A stretch of 32,949 bases of DNA from a bacterium. Lineage in GTDB: Bacteria; Bacillota; Clostridia; Lachnospirales; Lachnospiraceae. The stretch is taken from positions 1 to 32,949 of the forward strand of contig JAUNJY010000046.1 in assembly GCA_030535455.1 (NCBI GenBank). The letters are read 5' to 3'. This document shows, piece by piece, positions 8,600-18,304 of the stretch. The notes below the pieces were generated by a model that was not told where the DNA came from, ran no database searches, and saw nothing but the letters and a program-made list of their open reading frames with translations. Position numbers and translations under genes: made by a program. Numbering within the stretch: the first letter of the stretch is position 1; each line of letters starts with the position of its first letter.

Positions 8600-8645
8600 A
8601 GGTGTTGCATTACCGACTTAAATTTGGTAATGCAACACCTTTTTA
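8600..8645. terminator. Bidirectional terminator between converging genes
   Basis: AGGTGTTGCATTACC (8600-8614) and GGTAATGCAACACCT (8626-8640) form a perfect 15-bp stem with an 11-base loop. An A run precedes it and a T run follows, so it can stop the hydrolase transcript on the plus strand and the MATE transcript on the minus strand. Confidence 0.92.
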
Positions 8646-9992
8646 TTACTCAATTTCCAGTCCATGTACCCAGTCAGACTTCACCAAGAACCCTAGAAAT
8701 GCAATGGAGCTAACGGTCCAAGTTAATGGATATGCCCAGAAGATTACTTGGATTTTCGGAATAAAGTGCAGCATGGTGGTGACATAAGTAACACGTAAGA
8801 GGCACCAGCTGCCTAGCATGATAAACATAGGGATAATGGACTTGCCTGCACCTCTAAGTACACCGGCAGTACTATGGGAAAAGGCAAGCAAAGTATAAAA
8901 CAAGGTAATGATTCTTGCCTCTTTTACCCCAATCTCGATAGAGCTGGCATCGGTTCCAAACAGAGAGATGAAGGTTGGGGCAAATAAATAAAATATAATT
9001 CCTATTAGGGCTGCAATTCCACAGGCGCTAATAATTCCAAATGTGGCTCCCTTTTTGGCGCGGTCATACTGGCGGGCACCTAGATTTTGGCTTACAAAGG
9101 TTGTAATCGCCATGGAGAAGCTGACAATTGGAATGAAAACAAAGCCTTCGATTTTAGAATACGAGCCGCAGCCAGCAACAGCCAGAGAGCCAAAGGAATT
9201 GATATTGGCTTGCACTACGGTATTTGCAAGGCCGATGACGGAGTTTTGGATACCGGAAGGAATACCAATCCGTAGTATTTCGCTTACGATTCGTTTCTCA
9301 AAACGTAGTTTTCTAAGGCGTACTTGGTAGACTTCATTTGTTTTCATAAGGCGGTAGAAGGCAAGTACTGTACTGACTCCTTGGGAGAGAACGGTTGCAA
9401 AGGCAGCTCCGGCCACACCCATACGAAACAGTCCAACAAATAACAAGTCTAAAAGGACATTTGTAATGGAGGAAATAATCAGGTAATGGAGAGGATGCTT
9501 GCTGTCTCCCATTGCTTGATAAATACCATTTGCAGTGTTATAGAGGATAACAGAAGCAATCCCTGAAAAATAAATTCTCATATAAGTAGTAGCTCCTGGC
9601 AGTACATTGGCTGGGGTGCCTAATAGTCTTAGGAGTGACGGAGTGAACAGTACTCCCAAGAAGGTTAGGATTACACTAACCGTAAGGCCAAAGGCAACTG
9701 CTGTGTGTACAGCCTTTTGTACTTGCTCTCTTTCATTAGCACCAAAGTATTTAGAGATGATTACGCTGGCACCGCTAAATACGCCTTGGAAAAAGCCAAT
9801 TAAAAGAAAGGTCAGGGATCCGGTAGACGTAATTGCTGCAAGGGCATTGGTGCCTTCAATGTTTCCAACAATAAGTGAATCTACAATATTGTAAAGCTGT
9901 TGTAACAGGTTTCCTATAAAGAGCGGGAAAGCAAAGCGGATCATATTTTTACTGATGGAACCAGAGTTCATTTGTATCATGCTTGAGTTCAT
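8646..9992 (-). CDS. MATE family efflux transporter
   Basis: The 448-residue membrane protein has about 12 hydrophobic segments in two homologous halves, the normal size for the MATE (MatE, PF01554) family, which exports drugs or metabolites in exchange for Na+ or H+. The N-terminal signature PLFIGNLLQQLYNIVDSLIVG is typical of the DinF/NorM-like group in Firmicutes, and the second half begins near the segment GIPSGIQNSVIGLAN. The frame continues upstream to give 479 codons, but the ATG at 9990-9992 has an AAAGGA-type site eight bases before it (10001-10008 on the plus strand) and starts MNSSMIQMNSG, so I use it. The substrate cannot be told from sequence. Confidence 0.92.
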   Translation of the reverse strand: MNSSMIQMNSGSISKNMIRFAFPLFIGNLLQQLYNIVDSLIVGNIEGTNALAAITSTGSLTFLLIGFFQGVFSGASVIISKYFGANEREQVQKAVHTAVAFGLTVSVILTFLGVLFTPSLLRLLGTPANVLPGATTYMRIYFSGIASVILYNTANGIYQAMGDSKHPLHYLIISSITNVLLDLLFVGLFRMGVAGAAFATVLSQGVSTVLAFYRLMKTNEVYQVRLRKLRFEKRIVSEILRIGIPSGIQNSVIGLANTVVQANINSFGSLAVAGCGSYSKIEGFVFIPIVSFSMAITTFVSQNLGARQYDRAKKGATFGIISACGIAALIGIIFYLFAPTFISLFGTDASSIEIGVKEARIITLFYTLLAFSHSTAGVLRGAGKSIIPMFIMLGSWCLLRVTYVTTMLHFIPKIQVIFWAYPLTWTVSSIAFLGFLVKSDWVHGLEIE

Positions 9993-10027
9993 TATGTGTA
10001 TCCTTTCTGTCGAAATATGTATAACAT

Positions 10028-10040
10028 TGGTATTGTACCA
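10028..10040. promoter_or_regulatory. Short palindrome upstream of the MATE gene
   Basis: TGGTA (10028-10032), TTG, TACCA (10036-10040) is a perfect 5-bp inverted repeat. On the minus strand it contains TACAAT, a possible -10 for the exporter gene, so a repressor bound here could control it. The evidence is short and weak. Confidence 0.25.
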
Positions 10041-10096
10041 TAATTCAGATAAATTATCACTATAATGGAATTTATTTTGAAGCATGCTTTTCTACA

Positions 10097-10125
10097 TTGA
10101 GTTGTAAAAAATAGTAACGTATAAT
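10097..10125 (+). promoter_or_regulatory. Promoter of the 10172 gene
   Basis: TTGAGT (10097-10102) and a perfect TATAAT (10120-10125) are separated by 17 bases. The AGGAGG of the next gene follows at 10159-10164. Confidence 0.65.
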
Positions 10126-10171
10126 GAATAGTTATATGTAATAATTCAAAATACATGTAGGAGGAAGAACT

Positions 10172-10828
10172 ATGATTACAAGAAGACATTATCGTGCCTG
10201 CTTAAAGCCACGCACAGATCAAAAGACAATGTTACAGGCTGCTCTAGAGTTAGATAAAAGTACAGTAAGTGAGGCAATTAAAGGTGGAAAATGCTTAACA
10301 GTTGCCATCTATCAGCATAAGGACATGTTATTTTTATATTATGAGTCGTTAATGGAGGATCTAAAACCAGAAGCGTTATTCAAAGAGACCTCTAAGGAAT
10401 TAGAGCTCTGGCCGGAAAAGGATGGGAAGACGCCTTGGGCATATATGTACAATATCTATTATCACAGCATTCCAGAAAGTGTGGACCAGTGGGAGCGGAA
10501 CAGTAAAAAGAAACGGAGAGGAAGGATTGCCTATCTTTATCCAGAGAAATTATTTTCTTATACATATTATCATAAAGCAATCGTTGATGAGGGGCTGCTG
10601 GATGGAGACAAGTATCAGTCCATTGCCCTTCATGAAAATATCTTATTTTCTTATTTTGAAGAGCCAAAGAGTATGACCCATATTAAAAAGGAGAGTAAGG
10701 AAGCTTCCAAAGTGATTGATGAGTGGATTGCAAAGGATCCAGAAAGCCATTTTGATCATACGTTATCTGGGGAGGATAATTTTTTGCTGATTGAAGAGGT
10801 GTTTTCAATGGGAAAAGAGGATTTGTAG
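10172..10828 (+). CDS. Hypothetical protein with two mutarotase-like (dimeric alpha/beta barrel) repeats
   Basis: An unnamed 218-residue soluble protein. I see two similar halves. Residues about 5-60 read RACLKP, a helix, then VAIYQHKDMLFLYYES. Residues about 115-165 read RIAYLYPEK, YYHKAIVDEG, then SIALHENILFSYFEEP. Each half ends with a Trp-containing helix and an acidic or aromatic segment. This strand-helix-strand layout resembles L-rhamnose mutarotase and EthD-like dimeric alpha/beta barrels, so the protein may be an internal fusion of two such units. No activity can be assigned. It has its own promoter and a strong AGGAGG seven bases before the ATG. A MATE exporter gene diverges from it. 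Confidence 0.7.
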   Translation: MITRRHYRACLKPRTDQKTMLQAALELDKSTVSEAIKGGKCLTVAIYQHKDMLFLYYESLMEDLKPEALFKETSKELELWPEKDGKTPWAYMYNIYYHSIPESVDQWERNSKKKRRGRIAYLYPEKLFSYTYYHKAIVDEGLLDGDKYQSIALHENILFSYFEEPKSMTHIKKESKEASKVIDEWIAKDPESHFDHTLSGEDNFLLIEEVFSMGKEDL

Positions 10829-10983
10829 AAGGTTGTTGGAAACCTATAAATCCAGCTCTTATTTTGATTGAAAAGAGTAGTAAAGTATGAAATAATAGAT
10901 ATTGTAGGAAAAAATATCCAAAAACATTGAGCGGATGGGAACGATATAGGGAAGTTTATCTTTGATAAGGGAGGAGAAATGTA

Positions 10984-11559
10984 ATGATACGGTCAATTGT
11001 GCAGTATGGGAAATTAAATGAACGTCAGAAATTTGAGGTAGTGGATATCTTTATTGATGGATTTGAACATTTTATGACATTTACAAAGGACAGAAAAAAG
11101 TTAAGAAGTTTGTTCTATCCTGCCCTGAATCCAGTGTATACATATGCATTAGTAGAGAATGAGACGGCAGTCGGAATACTTGGCCTGGGAACCAATAAAA
11201 TTCGACCGATTAAGATAGACAGCGAGCTTTGTGAAGAGCTTTTTGGCAGCTTTAAAGGAAACTTGATCTATAAACAGATGAATTCAATTTTTCAAAGCAA
11301 AGTGGTACAAAATAATTTTGATCTTTATATAGATGTTCTGGCTACATCGAAACAAGCTAGAGGAAAAGGGGTTGCAACACGTCTGTTAGAACATAGCTTT
11401 AATTTACAGGGATATCGAAAGTATTATATTGAGGTTATGTCAAAGAATACCAATGCAAAGCGGCTCTACGAAAAAATGGGATTTGTGGAGTGCAAGAAAA
11501 ACCGAATATCTCCGTTGGCATTACGAGGGTATGGTTATCCAATAAAAATGGTGAAATGA
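10984..11559 (+). CDS. GNAT family N-acetyltransferase
   Basis: A 191-residue GNAT-fold acetyltransferase. The acetyl-CoA loop is seen as LATSKQARGKGVATRLLE (the Q/R-x-x-G-x-G/A motif in ARGKGVA), followed by the typical NTNAKRLYEKMGF. The N-terminal half, with a conserved-looking FMTFTKDRKKLRSLFYP, should bind the amine acceptor, which cannot be identified. AGGAG at 10972-10976 is well spaced for the ATG at 10984; an ATG five bases earlier runs straight into a stop. A 155-base gap separates it from the upstream gene and I found no terminator there, so read-through from 10097 is possible. Confidence 0.88.
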   Translation: MIRSIVQYGKLNERQKFEVVDIFIDGFEHFMTFTKDRKKLRSLFYPALNPVYTYALVENETAVGILGLGTNKIRPIKIDSELCEELFGSFKGNLIYKQMNSIFQSKVVQNNFDLYIDVLATSKQARGKGVATRLLEHSFNLQGYRKYYIEVMSKNTNAKRLYEKMGFVECKKNRISPLALRGYGYPIKMVK

Positions 11560-11618
11560 CAGTATCGTTAGGTCTTAGATGATAGAAAGTACTGGCGCTA
11601 TTTTTGGAGGTGAGCTGT

Positions 11619-12770
11619 ATGGGAAAAATCATAGTAAGAATACTGCGTGTAGTGTTAGCTTTACTTGGACTTATTGGAATAAACATAGGTTTACTTCTGT
11701 ATTTGAGGAGAAGAATCAATAAGACAGCAAAACCGTATACAGCCTCGCCGCAATGCAGTGATGGAAGCGATGAGGACAATAAAGCAGATCAAGGGATAAT
11801 AAAGATCCAATTAAATAGTGAGGATAAAATTGTATCTTTAGAAGAAGGGCTACTGGCAGTTCGTTATGATGGAGATTATAGATTTGATGAATTTTTACGG
11901 CAGGGTGGAGCCTCGTCAGATAAGGAACTGATTCGTTTCTTGACTAGGCAGCTTAAAATGGATACCAGTGATCTTCAGATAGAAACAAAAGGTTTTGGAT
12001 GCAGTACCATAGCAGTGCCGGGCAGTGAGGGGGAAATGTTCTTTGGACGAAATTTTGACTGGTATCCTTGTAATGCGTTGATTGTGGAAGCCCATCCAAG
12101 GACTGACTATGCCTCAATATCTACTGTAAATATGGACTTTATCCATGTTGGTACAAGGCTTAAATCATTGTTTATGTCAGACGATATGGTGAGTCGGACA
12201 GCACTTTTTTTACCGCTTGATGGAATGAATGAAATAGGATTATGTGTATCAGTTAATATGATACAGGATCAAACGACCATTCAGCAACATAGTGGCAAGC
12301 CAGATATAACGACCACCACGGCGGTCCGTCTTTTATTAGATAAGGCAGCAAATGTAGAAGAGGCAGTGGACCTGCTTTCCAGATATGATTTACATGCCTC
12401 CTTGAATTTTATGATTCACTTTGCAATTTCAGATGCTGAGGGAAATAGTGTAGCGGTGGAATATGTAAATAATGAAATGATAGTTACGGATACGCCGGTA
12501 TTGACTAATTTTTATTTGGAAAAAGCAAAGTATGGAATAGGCACATCCCAGTCAATGCATCGCTACCGTTTGCTTATGGATGTATTATCAAGCAAGCAGA
12601 CAATGACAGCCTGTCAGGTAAGAGATACATTAAACAGTGTGAGTAAACATAATTATCATGACGGAGAAACAACTGAATGGAGTATTGTATTTGACAAGAC
12701 GGCAAAAACAGCCACGTATTATCATAAGGAGAAGTATCAAAAGGGTTTTAAATTGAGTTTAGATGATTGA
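11619..12770 (+). CDS. Membrane-anchored choloylglycine hydrolase-like (Ntn) amidase
   Basis: The 383-residue protein has one N-terminal membrane helix (about residues 9-29, then RRR), so the enzyme domain should sit outside the membrane. FGCST with Cys128, FFGRNFDW (141-148) and the long domain after it match the linear amide C-N hydrolase / choloylglycine hydrolase family (penicillin V acylase, bile salt hydrolase, acid ceramidase relatives). The nucleophile Cys in this family becomes N-terminal. Here it is internal, so the roughly 127-residue anchor and pro-region would need cleavage, as in acid-ceramidase-like members. GGAGGTGA (11606-11613) fits the ATG at 11619; a TTG at 11604 overlaps the RBS and is rejected. 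Substrate unknown; an N-acyl amide is likely. Confidence 0.85.
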   Translation: MGKIIVRILRVVLALLGLIGINIGLLLYLRRRINKTAKPYTASPQCSDGSDEDNKADQGIIKIQLNSEDKIVSLEEGLLAVRYDGDYRFDEFLRQGGASSDKELIRFLTRQLKMDTSDLQIETKGFGCSTIAVPGSEGEMFFGRNFDWYPCNALIVEAHPRTDYASISTVNMDFIHVGTRLKSLFMSDDMVSRTALFLPLDGMNEIGLCVSVNMIQDQTTIQQHSGKPDITTTTAVRLLLDKAANVEEAVDLLSRYDLHASLNFMIHFAISDAEGNSVAVEYVNNEMIVTDTPVLTNFYLEKAKYGIGTSQSMHRYRLLMDVLSSKQTMTACQVRDTLNSVSKHNYHDGETTEWSIVFDKTAKTATYYHKEKYQKGFKLSLDD

Positions 12771-12865
12771 CGCTATAATTTTTAATGAATATTCGTATGC
12801 CAGCACCCAAGGATAAGACTATGCCAAAGGCAAAGATTGCTTTATCCTTTGTCAAAAGTTCTTGC

Positions 12866-12914
12866 CTAAATGGAGCATTATGACCTAAATGGAGTAGATG
12901 CTATCTAAATGGAG
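12866..12914 (+). repeat. Three direct copies of CTAAATGGAG
   Basis: CTAAATGGAG occurs at 12866-12875, 12885-12894 and 12905-12914, with starts 19 and 20 bases apart, or about two helical turns, so all lie on one face of the DNA. AraC-family regulators bind such direct repeats, and one is encoded in the operon that follows. A possible extended -10 (TAATAT, 12918-12923) lies just after the third copy. Confidence 0.6.
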
Positions 12915-12923
12915 TGGTAATAT

Positions 12924-12951
12924 ATTTTTGTGCCCGAGAGGGCATAAAAAT
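12924..12951 (+). other. Long A/T-flanked hairpin in the importer operon leader
   Basis: ATTTTTGTGCCC and GGGCATAAAAAT pair over 12 bases (one G-U pair) around a GAGA loop. The T's precede the stem and the A's follow it, so it is not a normal plus-strand terminator. It could be a 5' leader structure or a stem that shapes the operator DNA. Confidence 0.5.
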
Positions 12952-12961
12952 TTGCATGAAG

Positions 12962-12977
12962 GTTAGTTATTACTAAC
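12962..12977. promoter_or_regulatory. Palindromic operator GTTAGT-N4-ACTAAC before the importer operon
   Basis: GTTAGT (12962-12967) and ACTAAC (12972-12977) are perfect arms with a TATT centre, 20 bases before the first start codon. A near-identical palindrome lies at 16853-16870, upstream of eno. The form suggests a dimeric repressor site. Confidence 0.5.
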
Positions 12978-12996
12978 TAGTGAAAGGGGAAAGAAA

Positions 12997-13590
12997 ATGA
13001 TAAAAACAACTAGCTCCAAAGGACTTCAAGGAAAGGATTTAATAAACATAGGCATTTACTCTGCAATTTATTTTGTTGTAGTATTCGTAGTGGCAATGCT
13101 GGGATACGTACCAATCTTTATGATGCTTTTGCCTGTACTGGTTCCAATTATTGCAGGCATCCCATTTATGTTATTTCTTACTAAAGTAAAGAAGTTTGGC
13201 ATGATTTGGATTATGAGCATCATCATGGGGCTCTTAATGCTGCTTACCGGAATGAGTTATCATGCATTAATTGTAGGAACATTTACGGGACTTATTGCTG
13301 ATTTGTTATACAATAGCGGAACAAGTAAAAGCAGTACGAAGGCAATTTTGACTTCAGGTGTATTCAGTTTATGGGTGGCAGCCAATTACATTCCACTAAT
13401 TTTCACGCCTGCATCTTATTGGTCAACTAGACAGGAGTTTGGTCAAGAATACATAACAACCATGACAAACTGGCTTCCAAAATGGATGTGTCCAGTCCTG
13501 TTTATAGGAGCATTTGTGTGCGGTATTATTGGAGGATTTGTAGGAAAAGCAATCCTTAGAAAACATTTTCAAAGAGCCGGAATAGCATAA
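12997..13590 (+). CDS. ECF transporter S component, MptD/Trep_Strep family
   Basis: A 197-residue integral membrane protein with about six helices. Its N-terminal pattern (LQGKDLINIGIYSAIYF) and the later SYHALIVGTFTGLIADLL fit the MptD/Trep_Strep family of substrate-binding (S) components of energy-coupling factor importers. It should capture a vitamin-like or small metabolite ligand and hand it to the EcfT/EcfA module encoded immediately downstream; the ligand is unknown. GAAAGGGGAAAG before the ATG provides the ribosome site. It is the first gene of a four-gene operon and lies behind three stacked regulatory signatures (12866-12977). Confidence 0.88.
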   Translation: MIKTTSSKGLQGKDLINIGIYSAIYFVVVFVVAMLGYVPIFMMLLPVLVPIIAGIPFMLFLTKVKKFGMIWIMSIIMGLLMLLTGMSYHALIVGTFTGLIADLLYNSGTSKSSTKAILTSGVFSLWVAANYIPLIFTPASYWSTRQEFGQEYITTMTNWLPKWMCPVLFIGAFVCGIIGGFVGKAILRKHFQRAGIA

Positions 13591-13606
13591 AGGGGTCGTG
13601 AACATC

Positions 13607-14332
13607 ATGAAGCAAGAGATTATGAATGCTGACTTAAAAAAAAGGAGTAAATTAGATCCAAGAACAAAGCTTTTGATGCTTATCATGATGGCCTTATTTG
13701 TTCTAGGATCTGCAGGTGGAGAAAGGATGTCTGTGGTCCGATATTTCTTTACGTTGCTTCCTATACTGTGTTTACTAATAGAGGGAAAATGGAGGACAGT
13801 GGTTGAATTCTTAGCATTATTCGTTGTGGGTATTTTACTGCAAGTGTTTTTAAATGGGAAACTTACTGGAGTTTTAGGATTTCTGGTACTTGGAAGCTGC
13901 GGTATTCTGACACAGTTCCTTCCAGGCATGATGATGGGCTATTATGTACTTAGCTCCACAACGGTAAGCGAGTTTATTGCGGCCATGCAAAGAATTCATG
14001 TTACAGATAAAATAACGATACCACTTTCAGTAATGTTTCGCTTCTTTCCTACCGTGGTGGAAGAGTATACCTCCATTAAGCATGCAATGAGAATGAGAGG
14101 AATTGGACTGGGAAGTGGAGAGATTACCAAGATGGTGGAATATCGTATTGTGCCTGTTATGACCTGTTCTGTGAGAATTGGAGAAGAACTATCGGCAGCT
14201 GCGCTGACTAGGGGATTAGGTGGTACTGTAAAAAGAACGAATATCTGCAAAATAGGTTTTGGAGTGTTAGATTATCTAATATGGTTAATTGCATTGGGAG
14301 CCTTACTATGGCTTGCAATGATAATACTTTAA
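13607..14332 (+). CDS. ECF transporter transmembrane component EcfT
   Basis: A 241-residue membrane protein of the CbiQ/EcfT family, which couples the ATPases to the S component. It opens with KKRSKLDPRTKLLMLIMMALF, typical of EcfT, and carries the two short Arg-Gly motifs in the coupling helices: MRMRGIG and ALTRGLG. I choose the ATG at 13607, 11 bases after AGGGG; a GTG at 13598 in the same frame is too close to that site. It starts 16 bases after the S component gene and ends 24 bases before the ATPase start, consistent with one transcript. Confidence 0.88.
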   Translation: MKQEIMNADLKKRSKLDPRTKLLMLIMMALFVLGSAGGERMSVVRYFFTLLPILCLLIEGKWRTVVEFLALFVVGILLQVFLNGKLTGVLGFLVLGSCGILTQFLPGMMMGYYVLSSTTVSEFIAAMQRIHVTDKITIPLSVMFRFFPTVVEEYTSIKHAMRMRGIGLGSGEITKMVEYRIVPVMTCSVRIGEELSAAALTRGLGGTVKRTNICKIGFGVLDYLIWLIALGALLWLAMIIL

Positions 14333-14356
14333 AAGCAAAGGGAGGTGGCAAATAAA

Positions 14357-15820
14357 TTGATAGACATAACTAATGTAAACTTTAATTATAGCAGCGAACA
14401 GACCCATGGAAGCATACAAGACATCAGTCTTACCATAGAGACTGGAGAAGTTACACTATTATGTGGAACATCAGGAAGTGGAAAGACCACCGTGATCAGA
14501 TTGATCAATGGCTTAATTCCGCATTTTTATGAAGGAAATCTGACAGGCAGCATAAAGATAGATGGAGAAGAGATTAGCCAACAACCTTTATACGAGACTG
14601 CTAAAAAAGTGGGTTCTGTTTTTCAGAATCCAAGGTCTCAGTTTTTTAATGTGGATACCACAAGTGAGCTTGCATTTGGCTGTGAGAATATGGGAATAAG
14701 TAAGGAAACGATTAACCAGAGGATTTTAAAGACTGCCAACGAGATGCAAATAGAGTCATTGATGGACCGAAATATCTTTAATCTGTCTGGAGGTGAGAAA
14801 CAGAAGATTGCCTGTGGATGTGTAGCAGTGAGCAATCCGGATATTATTGTACTAGATGAACCATCGTCTAATCTGGATGAGCTGGCAATTCTTAACCTTA
14901 GAAAGCAGATAAAATGGTGGAAAAAGCAGAAGAAGACTATTGTAATTGCTGAACATAGATTGGCCTATCTGTGGGATTTGGTGGATCATATAGTGGTTAT
15001 GGAGCAGGGAAAGATAATAATTGATAAAAAGGGGCAATACAAAAAAGAGATTACAAGGGAAGAAATTGCCGCATTAGGCCTTAGGACCATTGAAAGAAAG
15101 GCAATAACCCAAGTACAACAAAGGGTAAATGAAAGAAGAAGGCCGGAGAGTAGATTACATAAGAAAGAGTTAATCCTCACAGATTTCTCTTTTTCTTATA
15201 AACATGGTAAAAAAATATTCCATTTTCCAGAACTTAGTCTACCTATGGGGGAAATCACTGCATTAGTAGGAACAAATGGAATCGGAAAATCCACTTTTTT
15301 AAGATGCTTATGTGGCCTGGAGAAAAGGTGTAAAGGCACGGTTCGACTGGAAAACAACATATTGAAGCCAAAAAATCGACTAAAGAGTATTTTTATGGTA
15401 ATGCAGGATGTAAATCATCAGTTATTTACAGAAAGTGTAATGGAAGAACTGCTAATCAGTATGGGGCATGAAAACGAGGAGACAGCAATTAAAATATTAA
15501 AATACCTTGATCTAGCAGAGTTTAAGGACCGACATCCAGCATCCCTTTCTGGTGGGCAGAAACAGAGAGTAGCAGTGGCATCAGCGGTGGCATCTGGAAG
15601 AAAGATTATTTTGTTTGATGAACCGACTAGTGGTCTGGATTATAAACACATGCTTCAAATTGCCATGCTTTTAAAAAAGCTGAGAGCATCGGGAGTATCA
15701 GTATTTGTTGCCACTCATGATCCAGAATTAATTGAGAATTGCTGTACTGCTGTTGTATCGTTAGAGGAACCATCGTTAAAAAATGTAGAAGAGGATATAA
15801 TGAATACCGCTTGCGTATAA
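14357..15820 (+). CDS. ECF transporter double ATPase (fused EcfA-EcfA')
   Basis: The 487-residue protein holds two ABC ATPase domains in tandem. The first has GTSGSGKTT, LSGGEKQKIA and IIVLDEPSSNLD. The second has GTNGIGKST, LSGGQKQRVAVA and IILFDEPTSGLD, so both sites look catalytically complete. One polypeptide thus replaces the usual EcfA1-EcfA2 pair of an ECF importer. The best start is the TTG at 14357 (reading MIDITNVNFNY), about eight bases after GGGAGGTGG. A GTG at 14345 lies inside that Shine-Dalgarno sequence and is unlikely. It sits between ecfT and the AraC regulator gene. Confidence 0.9.
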   Translation: MIDITNVNFNYSSEQTHGSIQDISLTIETGEVTLLCGTSGSGKTTVIRLINGLIPHFYEGNLTGSIKIDGEEISQQPLYETAKKVGSVFQNPRSQFFNVDTTSELAFGCENMGISKETINQRILKTANEMQIESLMDRNIFNLSGGEKQKIACGCVAVSNPDIIVLDEPSSNLDELAILNLRKQIKWWKKQKKTIVIAEHRLAYLWDLVDHIVVMEQGKIIIDKKGQYKKEITREEIAALGLRTIERKAITQVQQRVNERRRPESRLHKKELILTDFSFSYKHGKKIFHFPELSLPMGEITALVGTNGIGKSTFLRCLCGLEKRCKGTVRLENNILKPKNRLKSIFMVMQDVNHQLFTESVMEELLISMGHENEETAIKILKYLDLAEFKDRHPASLSGGQKQRVAVASAVASGRKIILFDEPTSGLDYKHMLQIAMLLKKLRASGVSVFVATHDPELIENCCTAVVSLEEPSLKNVEEDIMNTACV

Positions 15821-15842
15821 CAAAGTAAGAAATGAGGGGAAC

Positions 15843-16823
15843 ATGAGGAAGTTTTGGAATAAAGTAGACATTGGTGATAATATCCACAGTATGGTAAAAG
15901 GGGAAAATGGTCTGTATCTTGGCATGAGGAATGAAACCGGCGAAGGCTCAATGACTTGTTATGACATTTTCCCGGGAGCGGTTTTTATGTACTGTGATTA
16001 TCATATGGAGTTTTGCGAATCCAGATTTAAGAGTAAAGGCGATTTACTATGCATTGATTATTGCATCGAGGGAAGTTTCGAAAACGAGATAAAAAAGGAT
16101 GTATTTACATATCAGAAAGAAAAGGAATTAAATATAAATACGAGAAAGTATCATTCAGGAAAGTTTATCTTTCCTCAAAGGCATTTTCATGGCATCACAA
16201 TCTGCTTTAGCATTCCGGAAGCCGATCAGTCACTGAGTGAAATATTTCAGGGGATTAATGTGAGTATTACAGAACTGAAGCAGAAGTTCTGCAGCAAGTC
16301 AGAGATTTGTATTATTAAGGCAACAGAAGAGTTACAGCATTTCTTTATGTCCATTGTCTCCATACCGGAACTACATCGTATTGAGTATATGAGAATCAAG
16401 GTGGCAGAGCTGTTACTACAATTAAAGACGTTAAGGATTGAAGATTGTTTTATAGATGTTCCTTATATCCATAAGACGGAGCTGCAAAAGATCAAGGCAG
16501 TACGGGAAAAGATGGTTGAGAATATAAGTAGATTTTATACCATAGAGGAACTCTCCGGCATGTTTGGCATATCTCAGACAGCATTGAAAAATGAATTTAA
16601 AATTTTGTATGGGAAACCAATCTATGCCTATATGAAACAGTATCGTATGAATTTGGCAGCAGCCATTTTGTTGGAACAGCCACAACAAAAGATTGCCCAG
16701 GTAGCAGCTGTAGTTGGATATGATAATGCCAGCAAGTTTTCAGCTGCATTTTCCAAAGTTATGGGTATGACGCCAATACAATATCGAAGAAAAGAGAAAT
16801 CTTATCAGTTAAATGGGTTATAA
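15843..16823 (+). CDS. AraC family transcriptional regulator
   Basis: A 326-residue regulator. The C-terminal 100 residues contain two helix-turn-helix units: YTIEELSGMFGISQTALKNE with the following helix, then KIAQVAAVVGYDNASKFSAA ending in MGMTPIQYRR, the classic AraC/XylS signature. The N-terminal 220 residues are a ligand-sensing domain without an obvious named fold. Last gene of the ECF importer operon, 22 bases after the ATPase gene, it probably controls the operon itself. The three CTAAATGGAG repeats at 12866-12914 are the natural candidate site. Whether it activates or represses cannot be seen. Confidence 0.92.
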   Translation: MRKFWNKVDIGDNIHSMVKGENGLYLGMRNETGEGSMTCYDIFPGAVFMYCDYHMEFCESRFKSKGDLLCIDYCIEGSFENEIKKDVFTYQKEKELNINTRKYHSGKFIFPQRHFHGITICFSIPEADQSLSEIFQGINVSITELKQKFCSKSEICIIKATEELQHFFMSIVSIPELHRIEYMRIKVAELLLQLKTLRIEDCFIDVPYIHKTELQKIKAVREKMVENISRFYTIEELSGMFGISQTALKNEFKILYGKPIYAYMKQYRMNLAAAILLEQPQQKIAQVAAVVGYDNASKFSAAFSKVMGMTPIQYRRKEKSYQLNGL

Positions 16824-16846
16824 AATAACCTAATATATGGTATATT
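16818..16846 (+). promoter_or_regulatory. Possible eno promoter
   Basis: TTATAA (16818-16823) and TATATT (16841-16846) are 17 bases apart. The -35 overlaps the last codons of the AraC gene. Transcription would begin within the palindrome at 16853-16870, so a bound repressor would block it. Confidence 0.35.
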
Positions 16847-16852
16847 GTACTT

Positions 16853-18277
<1,425 letters not shown>

Positions 18278-18304
18278 GAATTTTGAACATAAAGAATAAA
18301 TAAG

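Noticed and set aside
9043-9894. Plus-strand open frames inside the MATE gene
   Set aside because: They are shadows of the minus-strand coding sequence with no ribosome sites or recognisable products.
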